Source: Zelopaecilomyces penicillatus
Taxonomy: Eukaryota > Ascomycota > Sordariomycetes > Hypocreales > Pseudodiploosporaceae
Length of the DNA: 64,000 nucleotides
NCBI GenBank assembly: GCA_005765155.1
Contig: VCCP01000005.1
Span: 806,001 to 870,000, forward strand
Reading direction: 5' to 3'
Part shown: one piece after another, positions 1 to 10,086 of the stretch
Numbering within the stretch: the first letter of the stretch is position 1
Layout of the letters: each line of letters begins with the position of its first letter
Position numbers and translations under genes: made by a program
Notes under the pieces: generated by a model
The model's input: only the letters and a program-made list of their open reading frames with translations
Databases searched by the model: none
What the model was told of the DNA's origin: nothing

Positions 1-1645
1 CTCTCCAACACCTCATCACCCTTGTCTAGCATCATGATGCCCACGGCTGTACCGCTCAGCCAGGCTGATACCATACCGTCGCCGTTGAAACCAGCTGCAA
101 TCCACTGTCCAGAGCCCTGAAGACCGGCTTTTGCCTCCTGCTCTTGATGCTTTTCTTCTTTTCCTGCTGCTGCTGCAGACTCCGTGGTACCGGAGGGCAA
201 CGGCCCCACAAACGGCAGTACATCGCCCGTGAAGCCCATGATGCCCGTCCAGGCCTTCTTCAACCCGCCATCCTCAGCACCCCAGTGAGGCTCAAAGATC
301 GTCGACATACTTCCTCTCAAGTGCATCAGCGGAAACGCATCCCTCTTCCCGTCATCCCACCGACCCAGCTGATCCAGTCCCTGGCTCCTACTCCGGAACA
401 AACCCCCTCCCAACATCATATCCCCCGGCTTACCATCCACCCCATCTGGCCGCTGCGTTACATAGTCAAACGCCCCAGGAGAGTACAGAACAGACCAGGA
501 GCGGTTCCCATGGCTACGTGGAAACTCGCGACCCGTGCCTTGGGCGGTCATGTGGCCAATGACGCCGGTGAGGTGGCCGCGGAGTTGGGGGATCAGATGC
601 GATGCGTAGGCGTTGGTGGCGTGGAGGATATGGCGTGCGCGGAAGGTTGTGTTATTGTTGGTTTGGATAAGGTAAGGGTAAGGAGATGAGGCGTCGACGA
701 TGGTGATGGCTTCGACGGGGGTGTTGGTGTTGATGGTCAAGTTGGGGTATGTCTTGACGAGGTCGTTCCAGACGCCTGTGATGAGGCGGAATGGCCAGAG
801 AGCACCAGCCTTGTAGGATAGAGCGCCCACAACGAGCTCGTTGACTTTGAACTGTACTCTCCATGTCAGATAACCATAATTCATCAAAAAGGGAGTTGGT
901 CGTGATCATCCACTGGATCAACCCCGACGATGCTCCACGCAAAACCACATCACCGACTCACCTGCGTCCTGGCCGCTTCACCCTCCCAAACTGTAACCTC
1001 CACCTCGGGCAACCATTCCTTCATCTCCTCCACATGCGTCTTCGCCTCCTCAAAGCTGTCATCCACATAAAAATCAACCGTCTCCACCTCCCTTACCTCC
1101 CCTTGCGGCTGCTCCGCCCCAACCTCCAACAGCACCTCCAGATGCTTCAACATAAACCTCACCACCCCACGCGCCCGCTCATCCCCCAACAGCTTCCTGA
1201 ACCTCGCAAAGTCCTCGTGAGGCGCCAACTTAATATGCCCACCGTTGCGCGCCGTCGCTCCGCTACATAGCTGCCGGGCCTCTAGCACCACGATCCGTGG
1301 CTTGTCCTGGTCCATCGCTTCCCCCTCACCCTCACCCCCGCCCTCATTCTGTGAAGGGGATGATAGAAGCTCACAAATAGTCTTTGCTGCTGCTGCGCCG
1401 GTGATGCCGCTACCGATAATGACGATATCTGCTTCCTGTGGGAGACCTGCCTGTAGGTCGGAGAGCTGAGGGAATGGTGGCTCGTCCATCCAATAGGACG
1501 AGGTTGGCTTTGAAGCTGGGAGACCTGGGTCTAGTGAGACTCGTTGTATGAGCTCTTGATACTGAACGTTTAGAGAGGAGGCTGCTTTGACAAGACCAGT
1601 TACGGCCTGGAGGCCATCTCGAATTTGTGAAATGACACCTCCCAT
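1..1645 (-). CDS. FAD-dependent oxidoreductase (DAO family), 3' end cut by window edge
   Basis: Two exons are visible: 1645-962 and 851-1, joined across a 110 bp intron (852-961, donor GTGAGT, acceptor TACAG), which keeps the frame open to the window edge. Exon 1 carries a Rossmann dinucleotide-binding motif VIIGSGITGAAAA followed by VVLEA and ARNGGHIK, the usual start of a DAO-type (glycine oxidase/D-amino-acid oxidase-like) flavoprotein. Exon 2 continues with VNELVVGALSYKAGALWP and, near the edge, an IAAGFNGDGM segment typical of the C-terminal FAD-contacting part. I chose the start at 1645 because MGGVIS begins the conserved part; an in-frame ATG at 1732 would add 29 residues. MGGVIS also fits an N-myristoylation signal. 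The substrate cannot be told from sequence. The stop codon lies outside the window. Confidence 0.88.
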
Positions 1646-2649
1646 GGTTGCGGCTATGAGAATGACATGAATAACCCAGATCAAACTACCAAGACGGTTA
1701 CTCGCTTCGGAATACTTTAATAGTGCATGCACAATGTAAGGCCTCGTAAATCTTCGGCAAGTCGTCAGTTCTGTTGCGTTCTCATGTAACGTTGGGTGAA
1801 GGAGAGTTTACCTACTTAGGCAACGCAAGGAGGGGGAGCGAGAGGGGTCATCCAGCCTTGATGTCGACGCAACCTTCAAGTTGCTTTGTCTCCAATCTTG
1901 CATGGGGAAAACGCTGCGTCATCACAAACTGGCGAATAGCATCACAACAACCCTTGCTGGAGAGGTTATGAGCCTCCTGACTTTAAGAACAATAAAGATT
2001 TCTACGCAATTTTCTCTACTTCTCTAGTAATTACCCCATTGACCAAACCAAAGCTTCATGATCCACCCCCTCTGTTTCAATCCACCGCCAACCATCCATC
2101 CGATGCACGAAACTGCTAATAAGCCATGGTTGGTTGGTTGGTGGATGGATGCCAATCTAGTCCCTCTTTCACATCATGTCACATAGTGATTTGTCCCTTT
2201 TCCCCTTTTGTAGGTTCAACGCCATTGACAACTGAAAACTGGTCAAAGCCGGGAACTCTCAAGACAGCCATAATCCCGCCAAGCATAAGAGCGGACCTTG
2301 TCAAGCCTAGTTCCACGAACCAAGCAACACCTAGCCATCAGCGCCTGGAATCAATCAATGCAGTATATGCTCGAGTCATTAGACGTGCCATTGTGTGTCC
2401 CCAATCCCATTGCCCAAATCCTGCTTCCACAAAAAGCCCGAGTTACAAGTAGACAAAAGGAAACAAGTAATAATATAGATAGTATCGAAACCAGTCATAA
2501 TCCCAAAAGAGAAGAGGAGAAAACTGCAACTGGAAAACAAAGCGCGGTAGCCATATAGCTTAGAAGGAAAACAAAAAACTTGAAAAATAAAAAAAACATT
2601 GCCATCAAGCTGGGTATTTCAAGCCCTCCACGAATGTCAAATGGTATCA
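1646..2649. other. Intergenic: promoter of the oxidoreductase and 3' flank of KCS1
   Basis: About 1 kb between two minus-strand genes. It should hold the promoter and 5' leader of the oxidoreductase at its left and the KCS1 3'UTR at its right; the part from about 2460 to 2620 is A-rich. No conserved reading frame, RNA gene or repeat element was seen. Confidence 0.5.
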
Positions 2650-5041
2650 TCAAACGCTGATCATTCCTCCATCATCATCGTCATCAATCCCGATTACCCC
2701 ATCCGCCGTCTGCTGTGCGAAGCCTCTACCACGAGGGTCGAGGTCTAGCTCAGCCCTGATATCTCGCTGAATCTGCAAAAAATACTTTCTGAGACTTCTC
2801 AGCCCTTTCAAGAAGCCACCATCTGGCTCATTTGGGTGCTGAGGGGGGCAAGGCTTGTCATGCACATTATCTAGGGGTGTGAAACTATTGGCAAAATCGG
2901 CAACCTTGAAGTCGATTTCTCGTGGATTCTTTTTCCTTCGCGAGCTCTCCTCGTTGTCCGTGGCGGCATCAGTCATGGAATCGTATGCAGTATCGTAGCC
3001 GGCTCCACCATTCTCCGGAGCGCCTCCATCATAGAACATAAGAAGGCTGGCAGCATAGAACCTGTAGCCACGCAGGCCAGATACGATTTGCTCCAGTTGA
3101 GTCAGCTTTCTAAGTATGACAGGAATGTGGCGAAGAACACTCTGCAAGTCAACTCCATTGTAGAGAAATGTTCGTAGAGCATTCTGAAATTCTTTACCTG
3201 CCTTCAGCCTGCGACCGAAGTACTTGTCTTGGAAATCATAGCTTTGGGTTTGTGCGTTCCACACCTGTAGGCCACAGATTCGCACGCCAAGTTCAGACGA
3301 GGTTGTCGTCCGACACTTCTCCTGCTGAGATTTTTGCTTACTTGGCGAGGCTTCAACGCCATACTGGCGAGTTCCCATTTTCAGATCCATCATGCATGGC
3401 CGCTTCATGCCGGCCGTCAAGTCCTCTAGAAGCAGAAAGTATTCAATTCTGTCATGTTGAGTCTTCGCCTCCTTTGGGTTTATGGGCCGAGGGATTTTGC
3501 GGAACTCGTCTGATGGACTGGGGATATCGGATGGCGTCTTTGAGACATCTGTGGACTGGGCCGCAGAGCTTGATGAGGGGGTCTCAGGGGTGCCATTAGC
3601 GGCCAATGGCTCGTCTCCATTCTGTGCAGCCGTGGTGTTTAGATTCTCAGACACATCATCTCCATCTTCTGTCTGTCTTTTATAGTCCGCATCATCGGCT
3701 TGCTCATAATACTTCAAATCTCCGCGTGATTCTCGCACATCCTGTGGGCGGCGCCGAAGACCGCCTGCCGAGTACCTGCGTTTCTTCTTCAGCGCCAAGG
3801 GGTTGTGTTTGAACGTCTCGGTCTCTGGAGCACTAGTCCCAGTCACATCCTGTACACCCATGGACTCTTCCGCCTCAGCCCGTAAGAATTCCGGCTCGGT
3901 TGTATGATTGCCATTGATAGGCTGCGAATCAGCAGTTGTTGCCTCCGAAGCTTGACTGATATCTTCCGGAGGTCGACGGGGTGCTGAAATACGGGTCTCA
4001 GTGCCTCGAATCAAGTTGGGGTCGGAGGTGCTCGGCCGAAGTAATCGTTGCAAAGTCGGTAATGGAACAGATCGCTGATGTGGACGCCGATGTTTCTGGA
4101 TTTCAATGGGCTGCTTGAGGAACACGTCATTGAAGACTTCGTTGCGCAGTCGTTTGTTCACGGTTGTCGCACCCCAGCTATTAGGCCTGTCATCCATAGG
4201 CGGGCGCGATTGCGATGCGACGCCTGACGCGGTTGAAGTTGAGATGCTTCGACGGTGGAAATACTCTGGTGGTGGAGTAGGCTGGAGCAGGTTGCGTGGA
4301 AGGATGTGCTTATTATCGTCGAAGGTGACTGTCGGAATGGGGAGATTTGCATTGGCAAGAGACTGGCTGATGACCCTCGTTGGGGGGGCTGATTTTTTTG
4401 GGTCTCCAGCTTTGGCCTCATTCATTGTCGTCCCACTGCCACTTTGCTCCCCATCGACCTCGCTCTGAATCTTTTTCCGCTCAGCAGCAGCTGCATCGTC
4501 CTTCTTAGTTGTACTCTTTCGCCGAGGCTGTTTTCGAAAAGTCACATTTAAAACGCCGATATATCTATAAACAGAAAGAGTTAGCTCATGGTTTTGAACA
4601 GTTACAAGCTTGACATTGGGTCATAATGTAAAGTGCATGCTTGATACGGCAACTCATATAGAAATGGGACGTACCGAGGCAGGAAGGGAAGCAAATCACG
4701 GTGATAACCCTCGATGGTCTCGTAAAACTCGTTTTCCCTGTTGCTGAGTTGTTTACAAACAGCCCTGCGAGAAAATCGCCATAATGCGTTATGACCTCCA
4801 ACCTGGTGTTTGTATGGAATCAACTCAATTGCCTCAAGGGTTTGGCGAGACTGATATTGATGTTCATGTACATGGTCTTCGCATTGAGTCACGTTTCGGG
4901 GCAAATTGGAAGTGATATGGTTCTTCACCTCAAATTCGCCTTCGACGGCACATTCATCTGGAGCATCATCCACTGCAATCTCACCGTGACGTGAAGCAAG
5001 AGTCTCACGAGATGGGGAATGTGTCACATCAATGGGAGCTG

Positions 5042-5072
<31 letters not shown>

Positions 5073-6761
5073 CTTATCTTGAATCTCGGGTTCAGGCTCA
5101 TCAGCCTTGACGAGCCATGGATGCGACTTACTCTGCGAGAGCGCTCTTTTCCGCCGGTTTGCATCAGTCCCACCACCAGTGCTCACATTTACACGAGAAT
5201 CAGCCACTTCCTTGTGAGGCAAGAATAACGCAGACGAGATCTTCTCCTCGCCGGATTCATCAGCATCCGCGTCTGCATCTGCATCTGCATCTGCATCTGT
5301 ACCCGTATCGCCAATCAAGTCTCCAACCTCGGTGCTATCAGATGACCCCCGTTGCCCCTCCATTGTTTCGGCTTCTGTCACCAAATCCGGCCCCACTTCA
5401 TGACGAAGCGGTACCGGCTTGGTGTCCTCGTGACCCTCCAAGGGCAGCGGTACCACTGGTGATGGTATTTCTTTCTCAATGGCCGATTGAACCGTCTTTA
5501 AATTGAAATAGTCAATATCATTGGACTTGACAGGACTAGGTTGTGGGTCCAGTGATTGGATTGGGAATGAGTGAGTTCTAGTCACTTTGGACGGTATTCG
5601 GGCATTATCCGAAAACGATTTTCTTGGCTGTTGTGGTTTCTCCAAGCGCTGCCCTGGCGGTTTGGCGGAATGTTCCTCCAACGTGGGTGATAGTTTGTCC
5701 CGGGCTCCCCCCTTGGTGTCCTTGCGGCGTGTTTTATCTTCTGGAGGTAAGCCTTCTTTGAAGAATCGTAAGCTGTAGCTAGCCTTTCGACTTCGTGCGT
5801 TGTGTTCTTTTCCTGCTATCGCTTCGGCGACTGATTTTTCGACCAATCCTCCCTCCTCATGGCTATCTCCTCCTCCGATAGACCACATTTTCTCTGTTTT
5901 CTCAGTCGTAGGTAATGGCCGAAGGCGAGGTCTTGGCTCCAATGAAGATAAATCATCTCCAGTTTGAGCAGGCAACTGAGGCATGGCTGGCTTGGCATGA
6001 TTGGTATTTGTAGGGGTTGTTGTCTGCTCGGGGCTTGTAGAGAGGGAATAGGCATGAGTTGACAAGATGTCGAATCCGTTCCGATCAACTTCAAGCGATG
6101 TCGATATTCTACCCTTGGCCCTGTCCAGAAACTCGCATTGTTCCAGGAGAATATCCCTAGCATGGGTCAAAGACCGGTGGCTGAACGAGGAGGGATCCCC
6201 TCCTGCAATACGCCCTGGCAAGGACGCCGCGATGGGCAGCGTGGCAGGAGTCGCCATGGTTGCTGAGGTTTGGTCACCCGGTATTACGAGACCAGCTTCG
6301 CTGGATTGCAAAGGGTCATCTCGCGGCCTAGGCGACGGGGTTGCACCAGCGGAGGGATGCTCTCGTGTTGGCTGAATAGGCTTGGTAGTCTTTGTGGCAG
6401 TATCTTGGGGCGGTTGTGTAAATGTCGAGCTGGCTGAGTTGGTCGAGTTGATGGAGCTGAGTGACGGGGTTTGGCGGGGGATGCCTCGAGCGGAAGCCAA
6501 AGCCTGGGAGAGCAGCGAAGGGCCATTCTGGTACTTCGGGCGGTGGGCGGTGCCTTGGCCCTTTATCTCATCGGCTCCAGTTCCGTCGGCGGGCTTTGGG
6601 CTGCTGGGAGGTTCGGCCGTGGTGGGAAGATGGTCCGGGGCCGGGGTTGCATTCTGCTGCTGCTCTGACGCCTGAGGGTGCGTCGGGCGATCGAGATGGC
6701 GTAGGTGGTTCACCGGTGCCTCGGATGCGGCATTTTGGGACTGGGGCTGCGGGCTGGACAT
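2650..6761 (-). CDS. KCS1: Inositol hexakisphosphate kinase (Kcs1 type)
   Basis: Kcs1 enzymes phosphorylate InsP6 to the inositol pyrophosphate 5-InsP7, which signals in phosphate sensing, vacuole function and stress. Exon 1 is 6761-4675 and exon 2 is 4564-2650, joined by a 110 bp intron (4565-4674). The splice restores the run RYIGVLNVTF, which ends the conserved N-terminal part of the family. The inositol-binding signature PxxxDxKxG is present as PCMMDLKMG near residue 1085 of 1333, followed by an SLLMFYDG segment and VADFANSFT close to the C terminus. The first 560 or so residues are low-complexity, Ser/Pro/Thr rich, with an (Asp-Ala)n run and a poly-Glu run. The start is uncertain: MSSPQPQS at 6761 looks natural, and an in-frame ATG at 6953 would add 64 residues. 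The C terminus is acidic (IDDDDDGG). Confidence 0.93.
5042..5074 (-). repeat. Glu-coding trinucleotide repeat inside KCS1
   Basis: An interrupted CTT/CTC repeat on the plus strand, read as GAA/GAG on the coding strand, encodes about eleven consecutive glutamates in the linker before the kinase core of Kcs1. Such runs change length easily by replication slippage. Confidence 0.85.
5260..5299 (-). repeat. Hexanucleotide repeat encoding (Asp-Ala)n in KCS1
   Basis: A TCTGCA-type hexamer tandem repeat on the plus strand (GCAGAT/GCGGAT on the coding strand) gives about seven to eight Asp-Ala pairs in the disordered region of Kcs1. The copies are nearly identical, which points to recent expansion. 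Confidence 0.85.
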
Positions 6762-6953
6762 GGGGAGGACATCTGGCGCGGCAGTGCGTCTGCGTGGTAG
6801 GATTGATTCGTGGCAGACGCAGGTTAGTCGACGAAGGTTGCGAAGGTGTTGGAGGGAAACTGAGGGCAGATTGGGCGGGAAAAAGGCTGTGTAGGCTGTG
6901 TGCTGGGGATTATCGAGGGGAGTGCTACCAGTGGTCCAGAGCGGTGGCTCCAT

Positions 6954-9900
6954 TGGGCCTGGCAGGCCTGTCTTAGTACTGCAGCCGACAGCGGGTGCGA
7001 TACCTCCCCACTACTCCCTGGTACCTACCGCCCTATCTGTGCCAGTTGAGCTGCAGGGCCCCCCCAGACGCCAGCGACACACCCTCAGCATCCTCAGGGG
7101 CGCAAGGGGTGCCGTCAGTGGCAGCAGCGTGCTAACCCACAAGGCACTTTGGCGGGGTTTGAGTGGCTGGCTGGAAGGCCAGCCGTTGATAGACAAAGAG
7201 CGGGAAACAGCAGGTACTGTCGTTGTACCCTGTACCTTTGGAATCATATGACACCAAACCTTTCTGCGCTCTCGCAATGCGGATTTGCCATCAGTCATCA
7301 TCAGCCGTCCTGACACAGCATGCCGAAAAGTCGGTTCTTATGGACCCCAGAGGGCAAATGGCGATAGGTACTCTGAACTCGCAAGAAACCTGGCCTCCAT
7401 TACGACATAACCCAATTACCTCTACTATTACGACACACACAACCTTTGACACGGCGTAGGCCACAGCGATCAAGACGGGGTGTCAACTTGCAGGTGGGGG
7501 CGACGGGGAGGGGTCGCTAGGAACGTTTCCTTGGCTGCTCCACGGTTGTTGACAAGGACCGGTGAGCAATCATGTCTGATAAAGCTTGAGCGATGGGCTT
7601 GGGTATTCCAACCGACGGGGAAGGGAGACGAAACCAAACTAGACACAGAAACAACAACTCAAACCTTTACAAAGGCATCGCAGCTGCTGCAGGGAACCCC
7701 GCTTACGAGAGACTCGGAAGTGACGATGTTTCTTAGACCTGCACGCACTCATGCGCCTACTAGCCCATATCGAGCACAAGGGCATCGTCATCTCCGGGTC
7801 ACGGCCAAAAGCAATGACGAACAGGTCAAATCATATCGCAGGATATATGCCCCGTCGGCGTCTGTTCATGTTTCGAGCTTCTAGGTTACGGTTCTCGGCC
7901 TTACCCTCCTTCATCCTTAAATATTGCCATATTACGGGACAACAGCCTGGGCGGTTATTGCATTTGCTTTTTTTGCGCCTCTTATTAATTTCCTATTTCG
8001 TTTTGGGTTGTATGCGGTGGTGCGGGTTGTGGCTTATTCATTCCGTCTTTCAACATGCTCTTTGACATCCTACATTCCACCCTCTTCAGAACTACCTAAC
8101 ATATTAGACCCAGGACGTCTAATCCCGCGACAACAGATAGCAATTGACCCATCGGTGCTTCGACCAGCTGAATTGCGTGCGCAAGAGAGTCTACAACAAA
8201 CTTTATCAGGCGTCATGTCCGAGAGTGCTGCTCGATGCACATGCCATCAAGAAACCATAAATATCATGCTTACGTTACCTAGGCCTTGTAATTCCCATTT
8301 GGTCTACTTGCTATAGCCTCAACCTGACTAACTTGAAAACAAGCAAAAGCTGCTGAGAGTCTATCATGGCAACTGAATATCAGAGTCCAGGAAGCTTTCC
8401 GTGAATCCCTCGCGTTTCGGATAAGACACAGTTAGCTTAAGAGCTAAGGGAGTGTCCTCACAGCTAGTCGCTTTGTGAGGGCAAGTCCGCATCCCGTTCG
8501 TATCTGGCACTAACACTGGCCTTTCACATATATCGACATCCCACGTGGGTGATGGCGACTTCTCAGTGGCATGAGCCATTTATCTATTCTCGTCTGACTA
8601 TCGTTGTTTCGAAACCGGCCTCATGGGCAAGCCGACGAGATCCTTCTCACTCCTATGGTCTTTTTTTTTTCAAATCCATACTTCTACTTCGTAAAGGTAA
8701 GTTTATGAGCATGGTGATTCAATTGGCCATCATTTCAGCTGGGCAGCTTTACCAACGCCGGCATCCCCCCTGCTTCCATCACCAAGGTTGGCGCGGACGC
8801 CATATCCCAGTCATGAAACGTATGCAAGGGTATATTCCATCCGCATTTGCGGTCTGGCGTGCTGCAACTTTCGCATTTTGTTTTGCGTATATTTGACCGA
8901 CTACGGAGTCTCTTCAGATATAACGCTGCAACGCTACTGATTGGCAAATGATATAAATGAAAACAAAATGTAATGTTATTGCAGATACAACCCATCCGAG
9001 AGGTTCTTTTGCCACTTAATAGTTAATTCTTAGAATGGAACGAGTTTTTGGCGATTCGAATCATCCATCGGAGAGACAGCGGGGCGGAGTGACAACATCA
9101 ATGAGACACCTGGTTTGAATCATCAGCATCCTAGTCATGTAAGGGGAGAATAAGAAAAGTTCCAATTCGAACACACAAACATGGCCCAGATGACGCACTG
9201 GATAACGCTGGTCGGCAAAGGTAGCCACGTTGTCAGTCTGGTTGCGTCGATTGGATGGTGATCTCGGCCCATGAAGATACATCACATACCAGCCCCACCC
9301 CGATACATATGCCGCACCCCAGACACAACCCTCGTAACCTAAATTTGTGCCTCCTACAATCCATGGAGCTGCTAAATAGGTAGCCTCACTTGATTGCGGG
9401 GAATTCTCTTTTCTTCAGTTGCCCCGGGCTGGTGCATCGGATACAACCCAGGCAGCGTATGTGCATTAGGCATTCATTTTAAAGGGTAAGGGGAGACTTG
9501 TCATATTGTAGTGTAAACACCAATACTCACCAAATTGAAGATGATCAGCTAGTATTTGATAGTCCAATATAACACTTGGTAAACTCTTAAGTTGGTGAGC
9601 TCGTTAATTTCGTCAAGTGTGTGGTTCTTACCCTGTATGGTGAAGGAAAAATGCCATGTTTTGACGTTTCCAAGTCCGCAACATGACCGAATGAATGTGT
9701 TAGGGAGCAATTCTATCATTTTCTATAAAAGCTCATCGGTGTCCTGCGAGGAGCATATTATGCTGTAATGTGACCTCTAACGTTGCGTCTCGGTAAACGC
9801 GAGATGTGGTTCATGTTGCAGTGCACCGCCCAACGCGCATACCCAATTGTTGCACACACATACATGAAGTGGTAGCAATTGATACCTAGTAGATATTGTT

Positions 9901-10086
9901 CTAAACAAGCTACTATACACTTAGCTCTAGCTTAATTCTAATAGCTATACGTAATGTGTGAACACTAATAAACGCCATGAAACTCGCAAGACAAAATAAA
10001 GATATCCGCTGTCAACAGTGCAACACAACGCTCACGCCATTACCGAAATTTACATCATGCATCATGTTCCCTTCTCCTCAAATGTT
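6954..10086. other. Gene-poor interval of 3.1 kb upstream of KCS1
   Basis: The right part of this interval is the 3' flank of the next minus-strand gene; the left part is the KCS1 promoter. Open frames exist (for example 7480-7884 and 7924-8316) but lack family resemblance, consistent codon bias or splice partners. From about 9300 the sequence becomes AT-rich, with many TA dinucleotides around 9890-9960. A short imperfect inverted repeat lies at 9526-9599. No tRNA or other RNA gene was recognised. Confidence 0.45.
9526..9599. repeat. Imperfect inverted repeat, 74 bp span
   Basis: The left arm at 9526-9540 (CTCACCAAATTGAAG) is nearly the reverse complement of the right arm at 9586-9599 (CTTAAGTTGGTGAG). 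The 45 bp between them are AT-rich. It could be a tiny foldback or MITE-like remnant, or a chance hairpin. No target-site duplication was evident. Confidence 0.3.

Noticed and set aside
7924..8316. A 130-codon plus-strand frame with a hydrophobic beginning (AWAVIAFAFFAPLINFLF).
   Set aside because: It starts with TTG rather than ATG, codon use is not biased, and I found no upstream exon or family resemblance.
9041..9060. GATTCGAATCA resembling a tRNA B box.
   Set aside because: No A box, acceptor stem or cloverleaf fits around it.
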